From: DASPGX01 sp035620375
Lineage (GTDB): Bacteria; Patescibacteriota; Minisyncoccia; 2-02-FULL-40-12; GWA2-44-9
DNA: 64,000 bases
Reading direction: 5' to 3'
Assembly: GCA_035620375.1 (NCBI GenBank)
Contig: DASPGX010000028.1
Span: 1-64,000 of the forward strand
The notes below the pieces were generated by a model. It saw only the letters and a program-made list of their open reading frames with translations, ran no database searches and was not told where the DNA came from. Of this stretch, positions 33,800-41,493 are shown piece after piece (the stretch's first letter is position 1; every line of letters starts with the position of its first letter). The translations under genes and the position numbers were made by a program.

Positions 33800-35543
33800 G
33801 AATGACGCGGAGGATTTCTTCGATGGTCGTCAGTCCCTTCAGCGCTTTCTGGAACCCGTCTTCCAGAAGCGTGGTCATGCCGTTCTTGATGGCGATTTTC
33901 TTGATTTCGCTCGCGTCGGCGTGGCGCATGATGGCTTCGCGGATGAAATCGTTGACCTCCAGGATTTCATAGATGCCCATCCGGCCCTTGTACCCCGTAT
34001 GACCGCACATGTCGCAGCCCTTGCCGATGTAGAAGTCGCGGTGGTCATCAAGGATTTCCGGGGTCAGGGAATCCTTCAGCGACATGAACTCTCCTTCGGT
34101 AATGCGCCGCGGCTCCTTGCAGTTCTCGCAAATCATGCGCACCAGCCGCTGGCCCATCGCCACGTTCACCGTGGATGCGACCAGGAACGGCTCGACGCCC
34201 ATATCCAACAGGCGCGGCAACGTCGTTGCGGCGTCGTTCGTGTGCAGGGTGGACAGGAGCTTGTGGCCCGTCAGAGCCGCGTTGACGGCGATGGACGCCG
34301 TCTCTTCGTCGCGGATTTCGCCGACCATGATGATGTTCGGGTCCTGCCGGAGGATTGAACGCAGGCCGGCGGCGAACGTCAGTCCGGTGCGGTTGTTCAC
34401 CTGAATCTGGTCGATGCCCTCCAGGGAGTACTCGATGGGGTCTTCAATCGTGATGATGGACACTTCGCGCGTGGAGAGTTCCTTGAGGATGGTGTACAGC
34501 GTCGTCGTTTTTCCGGAGCCGGTCGGTCCCGTCGCCAGAATCATGCCGTACGGCGTCTTCACCGCCTTGCGGACCTTTTTCCGGTCGGCCTCGCTCAACG
34601 CCACGTCGTCCAGCGAATTGAGCTTGGTCTGTTCGGCCAGGAGCCGCAGGACTGCGTTCTCGCCGTAGTAGGTCGGGACGATGCTGACGCGGACGTCGAA
34701 CTGCCGGTCGGAGTCCTGCATGCTGATGCGGAACCGGCCGTCCTGTGCCGCCTGGTGTTCGTCGGTCCGCATCGCACCCAGGACTTTGATGCGGGAGATG
34801 ATGCCCGGATGGATGCCCTTGGGGAACGTGAACGAATCGCGCAGGATGCCGTCGATACGCAGGCGCGCGAGGAGGTTTTCTTCGGTCGGCTCAAGATGAA
34901 TATCCGAAGCACGCGTGAGGAACGCGTATCCCATGAGCGTGTCCACGAGCGCGATAATCGATATCTCGGCTTCCGGCTTCGTGACAATCTGCTGAATCCG
35001 GTCTTTGAGGTCCTGAATCTGTTTGGGGTCCGCTCCCGCGACGTCCGACAAATCTTTGGGCTCCTTCGCGGAAGCCTTCGCTTTTCCGTTCCGTGCGGAT
35101 TTCTTCGCGGGTTCCGTTTCGGGGGGCGCGGCCGGCGCCGGTCCGCCTCCTTTGGCCAGCCGCTGTGCCTCGGCGACGATATCGGAAACGGTGATGTCCC
35201 GCTTGACCATCACGGACTCAATGCCGCACGTTTGCGCCCGTTTGCGTTCGTTCTCGTCGTCCTTGTCGAACAGTACCAGCGCGGGGATGTGCCTCTCCTT
35301 TCTGGCGTCTTCGACGAGCTTGCAGTAGTCACCGCCCTCGTGGAGCGGAACGTCCACGACCAGCGCGTCCGGCGCGTTCTTCTTGAGCATCTGGCGCGCC
35401 TCATCGTCGGACGATGCGTGCGACGCCTCAAGCTCCGCCTTCTTGAGGCGTTCCATGAGCAGTTGTGCCATGAAAAAATTGTCCTCAACGAGGAGGACCC
35501 GTCTGCCGCCCGTAGTAGTAGTCCCGTTCTTCCGTGCCGACAT
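33792..35543 (-). CDS. pilB: PilB-type assembly ATPase fused to a response-regulator receiver
   Basis: 583 residues. Residues 14-125 form a receiver domain: acidic pocket Glu20-Asp21 (LLVEDN), phosphoacceptor candidate Asp64 (LVVDVPLHEG) and Lys114 (VMVKRD); the usual Thr/Ser is missing. An Ala/Pro/Lys linker leads to the GspE/PilB ATPase with Walker A GPTGSGKTT, Asp box SIITIEDPIEYS, Walker B NIIMVGEIRDEETA and the His box GHKLLSTLHTND. Zinc-site Cys pairs are ICENCKEP and CDMCGHTG. The MshEN-type N-domain seen in many PilB proteins is absent, so the receiver takes its place. AAGGAGG precedes the ATG. Confidence 0.95.
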   Translation of the reverse strand: MSARKNGTTTTGGRRVLLVEDNFFMAQLLMERLKKAELEASHASSDDEARQMLKKNAPDALVVDVPLHEGGDYCKLVEDARKERHIPALVLFDKDDENERKRAQTCGIESVMVKRDITVSDIVAEAQRLAKGGGPAPAAPPETEPAKKSARNGKAKASAKEPKDLSDVAGADPKQIQDLKDRIQQIVTKPEAEISIIALVDTLMGYAFLTRASDIHLEPTEENLLARLRIDGILRDSFTFPKGIHPGIISRIKVLGAMRTDEHQAAQDGRFRISMQDSDRQFDVRVSIVPTYYGENAVLRLLAEQTKLNSLDDVALSEADRKKVRKAVKTPYGMILATGPTGSGKTTTLYTILKELSTREVSIITIEDPIEYSLEGIDQIQVNNRTGLTFAAGLRSILRQDPNIIMVGEIRDEETASIAVNAALTGHKLLSTLHTNDAATTLPRLLDMGVEPFLVASTVNVAMGQRLVRMICENCKEPRRITEGEFMSLKDSLTPEILDDHRDFYIGKGCDMCGHTGYKGRMGIYEILEVNDFIREAIMRHADASEIKKIAIKNGMTTLLEDGFQKALKGLTTIEEILRVIHE

Positions 35544-35560
35544 GTTCCCTCCTTGGGAGG

Positions 35561-35950
35561 TCAGGCACCGACGAGCTCTTTAATCCGTCCGACGATGACG
35601 CTCAGGTCATCGGTCTTACGGATGTGGCCCAGGGCACCGATCTCCTTGGCGTACTTTTCGTCAATCCACGCGTTCTCGACCTCCTCTTCGCCGTAATTCG
35701 TCAGAAAGACTACCTTGATGTCGCGGAGGTTCTCGTCCGCCTTCATCGCCGAAACGGCCTCGACGCCGTTCATGACCGGCATCTTTACGTCCATGATGAC
35801 CAGGTCCGGTCGGTCCTTCTGGAGCATGTCCAGCGCCTGTTTGCCGTCCGCGGCTTCCCGTATCTCAAAACCCGCACCTTCAAGCTTGGCGCGGATGATG
35901 GTGCGCAGGTCCGCTTCGTCGTCCACGATGAGGATTTTCGCCGTTGCCAT
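35561..35950 (-). CDS. Stand-alone response regulator (CheY-like)
   Basis: 129 residues, receiver only. All key residues are present: Asp10-Asp11, phosphoacceptor Asp54 (VIMDVKMP), Thr84 (VFLTNYG) and Lys112. With no output domain it probably works by protein contact. It stands between the histidine kinase and the receiver-PilB fusion, so a signal to the pilus motor is the natural inference. The ATG at 35950 lies 7 nt after a TGA-TATACT element, predicting a leaderless mRNA; the longer in-frame start would run into the kinase gene. Confidence 0.93.
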   Translation of the reverse strand: MATAKILIVDDEADLRTIIRAKLEGAGFEIREAADGKQALDMLQKDRPDLVIMDVKMPVMNGVEAVSAMKADENLRDIKVVFLTNYGEEEVENAWIDEKYAKEIGALGHIRKTDDLSVIVGRIKELVGA

Positions 35951-35957
35951 TAGTGTA

Positions 35958-35966
35958 AGTATATCA
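35958..35966 (-). promoter_or_regulatory. Extended -10 of the response regulator and pil operon
   Basis: On the minus strand, TGA then TATACT (plus 35958-35963), 7 nt before the ATG and within the 37-bp gap after the kinase gene. Confidence 0.65.
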
Positions 35967-35987
35967 TACGCCCCGGGTTTGGCGCGC

Positions 35988-37625
35988 CTATGCGGCAGGG
36001 ATAACGATGGTGAATACGCTGCCTTTGCCGGGACCCTCGGATGCGGCAGTAATGGTGCCCTGGTGGGCCAGTACAATCTGCTTGGCGATATAGAGGCCAA
36101 GGCCCGTGCCCTCAATGCGCTTTGCAGCGTCCCGTTCACGGGTGAACTGCTCGAACAGCTGCGGGAGGAGGTCCGCCGGCATTCCGCGGCCGCTGTCGGA
36201 CACGATGACGAAAATGTCGCTGCCGCGCCGCTCCGCGGCGACCTTCACCCACCCGGTCTCCGTGTACTTGATGGAATTGTCCACGAGATTCTGGATGACC
36301 TGCCGGAATTTTTCGGTGTCCAGCATGGCGTTCAGCTCGTCGTGTTCCGGCGTTTCATGCCGGAGTTCAAGATTCTTACGCTCGGCGAGGGGCAACAGGT
36401 CGTTGACCACCTGCGTGACGAGGTTGGACATACTGACGCGGTCGAACGCGAACTGCATCCGGCCCTCCTCAATGCGCCGGAGGTCCAGGAGGTTGTTCAC
36501 CAGCGCAATCAGCCGGTCGGCCGATTCCTTGATTTTGCCCACCATTTCCGTGACCTTCTCCGGCACCGTGCCGTAGGTGCCGTCGCCGATGAGCTGGGCA
36601 TAGCCCTTCACGACGCTCATCGGCGCCTTTACCTGGTGCGAGGCGAACGAAAGGAATTCGGAGCGGATGCGGTCCAGGCGCTTGAGCTTGATGTTCGCGT
36701 CCGTCAGCTCCCGGGTCATCTGTTCAAGGTGCTCCCGCTGGGATACCTCGCTGATGACGCTGCGGATGAGCAGGATGCCGAATGCCAGCACGAACGAGAA
36801 CGTGCCGATGCGGATGAGCAGCGTGCCGACGTTGTCCGTCACGACAATCTCAGCGAGCAGTATTGCGCTGAGCACGAAGGTCAGCAGCTCCGCGGCGATG
36901 GCTTTGACGTTCAGGAACTGGTACCGGCGGATGGCATGGGACGTGGCGAGGATGATGGGAAGGAAGAAAATGGGCGCGAGCGGGACGAATAGCAGCATGT
37001 CGAATGCCACGGGCAGAATGAGGTTGAACGTCAGGATGAGCAGGAATGTCAGCGCGGCGCCGGCGAGGATGATTCTGGCCTGCGCCCGCTCAAGCGTCGC
37101 AGGTCCACCGGTACGCCGTACAAGCATCACGATACCGGCGACGACGAACACGGCCGCAACCATCCCGAATACGGGCAATGCCGGTCCGCGAATCGGGTCG
37201 GTCACGCCGCTCACGGCGACCGAGTCGACGCGCTCAAAGATGAACCGTGAAAGCGTCAGCAGGGAAGTCAGGACCGCAGCGGGAAGCGCGACGAATTTGT
37301 ACCATCGCGGGAAGGTGATTTCGGCGCGCGGAAAGATGTAGAACAGCGTGAAGAAGCTGAACGCGTGCCAGGTTGCGGTGAACAGCGTCAGCCGCAGAAG
37401 CCAGAGCACCTGCCACGGCTCCTGGACCTGGTAATTCAGGTAATTGAACGTGCCGTACGCGACCGTGGCCAGCGCGAAGACGAGGAATGCCCGGTTCGTG
37501 GCATTGCTGCGGTCGCTGAAATAGACCGCGAACCCCATAATGCCGATTGCCGCCACCGCGATGGCGATGGCGATGAGGTCCAAATGGCGCAAGCCCGCCA
37601 GGAGGTCGGTGATGGCGAATTCCAT
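35988..37625 (-). CDS. Sensor histidine kinase with 7TM-type N-terminal region
   Basis: 545 residues. About eight membrane segments fill residues 15-290, like the histidine-kinase N-terminal 7TM region that senses ligands in or near the membrane. A coiled linker (SEVSQREHLEQMTRELTDAN) leads to the HisKA domain with His330 in FLSFASHQVKAPMSVVKGYA. The HATPase follows with N box NLVDNSIKYT, G1 DSGRGMP and G2 GTGLGLYIAKQI. The ATG comes 3 nt after the nitroreductase stop, so the two are co-transcribed; the response regulator downstream is the likely partner. Confidence 0.93.
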   Translation of the reverse strand: MEFAITDLLAGLRHLDLIAIAIAVAAIGIMGFAVYFSDRSNATNRAFLVFALATVAYGTFNYLNYQVQEPWQVLWLLRLTLFTATWHAFSFFTLFYIFPRAEITFPRWYKFVALPAAVLTSLLTLSRFIFERVDSVAVSGVTDPIRGPALPVFGMVAAVFVVAGIVMLVRRTGGPATLERAQARIILAGAALTFLLILTFNLILPVAFDMLLFVPLAPIFFLPIILATSHAIRRYQFLNVKAIAAELLTFVLSAILLAEIVVTDNVGTLLIRIGTFSFVLAFGILLIRSVISEVSQREHLEQMTRELTDANIKLKRLDRIRSEFLSFASHQVKAPMSVVKGYAQLIGDGTYGTVPEKVTEMVGKIKESADRLIALVNNLLDLRRIEEGRMQFAFDRVSMSNLVTQVVNDLLPLAERKNLELRHETPEHDELNAMLDTEKFRQVIQNLVDNSIKYTETGWVKVAAERRGSDIFVIVSDSGRGMPADLLPQLFEQFTRERDAAKRIEGTGLGLYIAKQIVLAHQGTITAASEGPGKGSVFTIVIPAA

Positions 37626-37628
37626 AGT

Positions 37629-38714
37629 TCAGGCCGAGCGGTCGCCGGCGGGGCGTACGTCGGGCTCAAGTCGCGGCGTCCGTGCGCTCGGCTCGTCCGC
37701 GTGACCGATGCGGAACATGAATGCCAGAACGCCATCGGATAACTTAAGAACGGATGCGAGGCGGGCGTAAGCGTCCGCGACAATTGACGCATGGCGCTCG
37801 GCCAGGGTCCGGTCGCCGTCCGCAACGCGGTTCATCAGCAGGGGAATTCCCGTCAGTGGCTGCAGGTGCAGTCCCATGGATGTTACGGAGAGCCATACGC
37901 GTTCGAAGAGACGCCCCGCGGCGACATACTGGGTCGTATCTCGGTTGGGGATGACGATTGCGCCCATAGCCGCGCCGGTCATATAGATGCCGCCGTTCGT
38001 TTTCGCGACCATGGATGACAGGCCGACCGCATTGAGCGCGCGCAGTGCGGGAAAATGCCTGAATACGGCGAATCCTGCGCGCACCGGCGGAGGAAGCTCA
38101 AACGTCTTGATGGAGAATCCGAGTTTTCGTGCTGCGTCCTGCTCATCCGTCCAGTTGATGTGCGAAAAGAAGAACCGGTGCATGTTCCGGTCTTCGAACA
38201 GGACACGCTCGTTCAGCGCCAACAGGTTGCCCAGTTCCTGACGGCGCGCCGTATCGGTTACCAGAATAAGCTGCGGTCCGCTTTCGGCCGTCTTCATCAG
38301 TGCGTCATGTTGGACCGCGGTCAGCTCGGCGTTGCGGTACGGACGTCGGTTCGTCGCACGCTTCCAGATGGACTCGTAGAGCGGATGCGCGGCCTGGGTC
38401 GCGCGCTCCAGATACGCCCGGGCAATCCAGTCAGGATCACTGGGGGTCGGCAGGACCTTCGCGGAAAGCCGGTAGCCACGCTGCGCGGCGGCAATGGACA
38501 TGTTTTCCAGGACCGCGCCGTTGGCGATATACGAGGGCCGCTGCCCCCAGCTGTAGAGGGAATTGTCCCGCTCGGGAAGATTGAAGACGTCGATGAAACC
38601 GGGTCCGACTTCAAACCGCCATGGCTGGCAGTTGTCGCCCGATGGAGCCATCGTACCCGCGGTGATGATGTGCAGGACATCCTCATCGAGCGTCGGCGGC
38701 TTCTGGCTCATCAT
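37629..38714 (-). CDS. Nitroreductase-fold protein of the ThiF-associated type
   Basis: 361 residues. TLDEDVLHIITAGTMAPSGD with NCQPWRFEV is the FMN-binding start of nitroreductases, and GIYMTGAAMGAIVI with SVTSMGLHLQPLTGIPLL is the second half. RATNRRPYRN is typical of the large subgroup that is fused to ThiF-like E1 domains in some actinobacteria. Here the ThiF-like gene is the next one upstream, separated by a terminator. The start at 38714 (ATGATG) lies 7 nt after TGA-TATACT, giving a leaderless mRNA; upstream in-frame starts would include the promoter. Substrate unknown. Confidence 0.75.
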   Translation of the reverse strand: MMSQKPPTLDEDVLHIITAGTMAPSGDNCQPWRFEVGPGFIDVFNLPERDNSLYSWGQRPSYIANGAVLENMSIAAAQRGYRLSAKVLPTPSDPDWIARAYLERATQAAHPLYESIWKRATNRRPYRNAELTAVQHDALMKTAESGPQLILVTDTARRQELGNLLALNERVLFEDRNMHRFFFSHINWTDEQDAARKLGFSIKTFELPPPVRAGFAVFRHFPALRALNAVGLSSMVAKTNGGIYMTGAAMGAIVIPNRDTTQYVAAGRLFERVWLSVTSMGLHLQPLTGIPLLMNRVADGDRTLAERHASIVADAYARLASVLKLSDGVLAFMFRIGHADEPSARTPRLEPDVRPAGDRSA

Positions 38715-38721
38715 TGTCTTT

Positions 38722-38730
38722 AGTATATCA
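38722..38730 (-). promoter_or_regulatory. Extended -10 of the nitroreductase-kinase unit
   Basis: On the minus strand, TGA then TATACT (plus 38722-38727), with ATG at 38714, 7 nt later. Confidence 0.65.
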
Positions 38731-38767
38731 CGCATGCTGGTCTTCCGTGCCGCGTTCATACACAGAA

Positions 38768-38792
38768 GAAACCCCGCGTTGTGCGGGGTTTC
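38768..38792 (-). terminator. Terminator of the ammonia-lyase operon
   Basis: GAAACCCCGC (38768-38777) and GCGGGGTTTC (38783-38792) form a perfect 10-bp stem, followed on the minus strand by TTCTGTG. It is 5 bp after the ThiF-like gene's stop. Confidence 0.8.
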
Positions 38793-38797
38793 GGGAC

Positions 38798-39961
38798 TCA
38801 GATGCCGAGTTTCGTCTTGAGCATGTCGGCGAGGCGTTTCCGTTCGCGGACCGCGATGTCCGAGGAATAGCCGGGGTCCAGGTTTTCGTCCAGACACAGG
38901 TGGTACCGTCCGCTTGGCATGGCGTCGCCCGCAACGATCCCCCTGATGAGATAGGTGACGGCGGATGCGCCTATGAGCGCAGTGCCACCGAGCTGCGGAA
39001 CGGATACGAGTGTTTCCCCGATGGCGGGAAGCGAACGTATCATGCGTACCGGATGATGCTCGGCGCCGATAAGCCGGGCGATGGTCCTTATCGTTTCCTG
39101 TTTATTCCCCCGCAACGCTGAAAAGCGGGCGACGTCGGTTGTGCCCAGCCGCCCGAGGAAATAGGGCGTACGGCCCAGGTCGTGCCGCTCAACGTCAATG
39201 GTGCTCCGGTCGCCGTTGTCGGCCGCTGACAACAGCGGTATGCGCTGCTTCCGGGCGAGTTCGCGCAGACGCTGTTTGATGACGAAGTCGTCCATTTCGT
39301 CCACGACGACATCCAGTCCGCGCATGAACGAAGCGACGTTCGTTGCATTCAGTCCGCGGTCGAAAATGCCCACATGGGCGTAGGGGTTTATTTCCCAGAT
39401 CCGGCGCGCGATGACGGTGGTCTTCGGAAGGCCGAGCTGGTGGACTCCCGCGATGAGGCGGTTCGTGTTGGACAGTTCGAGCTCGTCGAAATCGGCAAGG
39501 CGGATGCGCCGGGCTCCGCCGGCAAGCACCACGGAAAGTGCAACGTTGCTGCCCACAGACAGTCCGGCGACACCGACGACCGTGTCATAAAACTTCTTCT
39601 GTTCCGCGAAGGTGATAAGATTCGCGTTTCTGCTGGTACGGACCCGGTTGAACTCGGGTTCCGCAAGTACGTGCACAAGGGTGTTCAGCCACGGATAGTG
39701 CACCCATCGTCCCTGGCGGATCAGAGGTCCGCGTCGGGTCCGTCCGGCGATGAATGCACCGACGGCTTCGGCAATCTTTTCCTTCGGAAGCCGGATGAGC
39801 CCCGGCTGTTCGACGAGCGCGAGTTCCGCCAGCTGACCGGCGTACGTGTCGACGATTCCCGGTTTCCGGAGTCCGGAACGCAGGCGTCCGAACGCGCGCC
39901 ACGAAGCGGCGGCGGCGGGATTGAATATCTTCGGTTGTTCCCGTTTCTCCATGAGGTTCAT
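38798..39961 (-). CDS. ThiF/E1-like adenylating enzyme
   Basis: 387 residues. An N-terminal helical region of about 115 residues precedes a ThiF/MoeB/E1-type Rossmann domain: VVGVAGLSVGSNVALSVVLA (nucleotide loop), ADFDELELSNTNR with the Asp and the conserved SNxNR, then GLDVVVDEMDDFVIKQRLRE. Such enzymes adenylate a carboxyl group, often the C-terminus of a ubiquitin-like or sulfur-carrier protein, but no such small carrier is encoded nearby and no CxxC zinc pairs are visible. It overlaps the PaaK-like gene by 4 nt (ATGA). In the operon it might activate a small carboxylate or a peptide; this is inference. Confidence 0.85.
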   Translation of the reverse strand: MNLMEKREQPKIFNPAAAASWRAFGRLRSGLRKPGIVDTYAGQLAELALVEQPGLIRLPKEKIAEAVGAFIAGRTRRGPLIRQGRWVHYPWLNTLVHVLAEPEFNRVRTSRNANLITFAEQKKFYDTVVGVAGLSVGSNVALSVVLAGGARRIRLADFDELELSNTNRLIAGVHQLGLPKTTVIARRIWEINPYAHVGIFDRGLNATNVASFMRGLDVVVDEMDDFVIKQRLRELARKQRIPLLSAADNGDRSTIDVERHDLGRTPYFLGRLGTTDVARFSALRGNKQETIRTIARLIGAEHHPVRMIRSLPAIGETLVSVPQLGGTALIGASAVTYLIRGIVAGDAMPSGRYHLCLDENLDPGYSSDIAVRERKRLADMLKTKLGI

Positions 39962-41493
39962 TCCTTGATAAGGTACTTCGGCTTAAGTCCCGGGCGGAAA
40001 TGCTCCGGGTCCTGGTAGTTTTTCAGAATCACCCTCGGGGTCAAATCTTTGCCGAGATGGTTCCAGAGAAAGTCGTATTCCATGTTGATTCTGCGCAGCA
40101 CTCCGACGACATGCCGCGAAAGCGCGCGGGCGAGTGACGCGGCCGGCCGCTTGCCGGGCTGAAGTTCAATGTTGAGCTCAAGGAAGGCCTCATGTTTACG
40201 GTCGTATCCCTTGCGCAGGGCGAACTTCCCGGTGATGTCGCCGAGGAATTTCTCCGCGTTCAGCGCCGCATGGACGTGCTCGGGATAGATGTTCGCGGCA
40301 TAGAATACGAGAGTATGGTCGCTGCGCCCTTTGAGCGCAATGAACGGCAGTTTCCACGAACCGGCCGGCACAGTACGGCCGGATTTCCGCAGCGCCGCAA
40401 CACCGTCGGCATATGGGATAACGGTTCCCGCGTCGTGGAGGTTGAACCGGATGAGCGGAATACCGCTGTCGGAGGTGAACAACAGTTCCCCGTTCAGCCG
40501 GGCGACATGGCGGAGCAACGGATTGTACTGGAACAGGTTCGGTACGGTCGCGGAAGCGAAGAGGTTCCCGCACAATTCCGGGTCGGCCGATGCGGCACGG
40601 CGGAGGGCGACGGTCAGCGGCGTTTCGTGGCCGATGAGCAACGTCTCCGACGAACCGTACGTGTTCATGGCCGCGACCGCGTCGGCCGCAAGACCCGCGG
40701 CGCGGTTCAGATACGAACGCCAGGCCTCACTGAATCCTTCACTGCAAAAAAGCATCCGGAGGCCCGACTTCCGCCAGGAGAGGCCTGCGCGCTTGCCGGA
40801 CTCCACGACGTCTTTCACGAAGAACGGATGTCCGATGAGCAGGACCTGGTCATAGTTGCGCCGGAGTTTGCCGATGACGTTGAGCGCCTGGTCCTTGTTG
40901 TTTCCGACGCTCACGGCGGTAAGCGGATAGCCGCGCTGGGCCGTGAGCCATGTCGGCAGGAGCGTGGCAACGCCGGAAACATAGACGCCCATCGGAAAGC
41001 CGATGACGGCGAGCGTGGATTTGCGGTGGATGCCGAACAGCGTCCGGTAGGCGAGTTCATGAATGAGCGTCGCCTCCATTTCCTGGCGCTGGCCCCGGGG
41101 CCAGAACTTCGGTTCGCCGCTCGTACCCGAGCTCACCGCGATGAGCGATGCGTTCCGGAGTTTTCCGTCCCAGCACCGCGCCGCCAGCGGATACCGGTTC
41201 ACATAGTTTGCCTTGTCGGTGAAGGGCACGCCGTCCAGGTCGGCGGCAGTACGTACGGCACGACCGTTGATGCGGTGCCGCCGGAGGAAGTCGCGGTACG
41301 CCGGGACGCGTTCGGCCGCGGCATGGAAGAGGGCGAGCGCGCGGCGGTCGCCCTGGCGCACCCACCGCCCGGGCGCATCGCGGCGGAGCGATGACTCCAT
41401 CGCCGCAATGTCCGTGCGCCAATAGTCCGCGATGCCGGCGCGGAACAGAGGCGCTGCCGCGAGCGTGTTCCAGGTGTCCCGTTTCGTACTCAT
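39958..41493 (-). CDS. PaaK/CapK-like adenylate-forming enzyme
   Basis: 511 residues. The AMP-binding P-loop is SLIAVSSGTSGEPKFWPRG, followed by NTYGSSETLLIGHETPL, GELLFTSDSGIPLIRFNLHD and the late GRSDHTLVFYAANIYPEHVH, the order found in phenylacetate-CoA ligase and CapK-like enzymes. These activate aryl or other carboxylic acids as adenylates and pass them to CoA or another acceptor. Its place directly after an ammonia-lyase-like gene, with a 4-nt overlap, suggests it activates the unsaturated acid the lyase releases; that link is inference. No carrier-protein domain is fused to it. Confidence 0.85.
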   Translation of the reverse strand: MSTKRDTWNTLAAAPLFRAGIADYWRTDIAAMESSLRRDAPGRWVRQGDRRALALFHAAAERVPAYRDFLRRHRINGRAVRTAADLDGVPFTDKANYVNRYPLAARCWDGKLRNASLIAVSSGTSGEPKFWPRGQRQEMEATLIHELAYRTLFGIHRKSTLAVIGFPMGVYVSGVATLLPTWLTAQRGYPLTAVSVGNNKDQALNVIGKLRRNYDQVLLIGHPFFVKDVVESGKRAGLSWRKSGLRMLFCSEGFSEAWRSYLNRAAGLAADAVAAMNTYGSSETLLIGHETPLTVALRRAASADPELCGNLFASATVPNLFQYNPLLRHVARLNGELLFTSDSGIPLIRFNLHDAGTVIPYADGVAALRKSGRTVPAGSWKLPFIALKGRSDHTLVFYAANIYPEHVHAALNAEKFLGDITGKFALRKGYDRKHEAFLELNIELQPGKRPAASLARALSRHVVGVLRRINMEYDFLWNHLGKDLTPRVILKNYQDPEHFRPGLKPKYLIKE

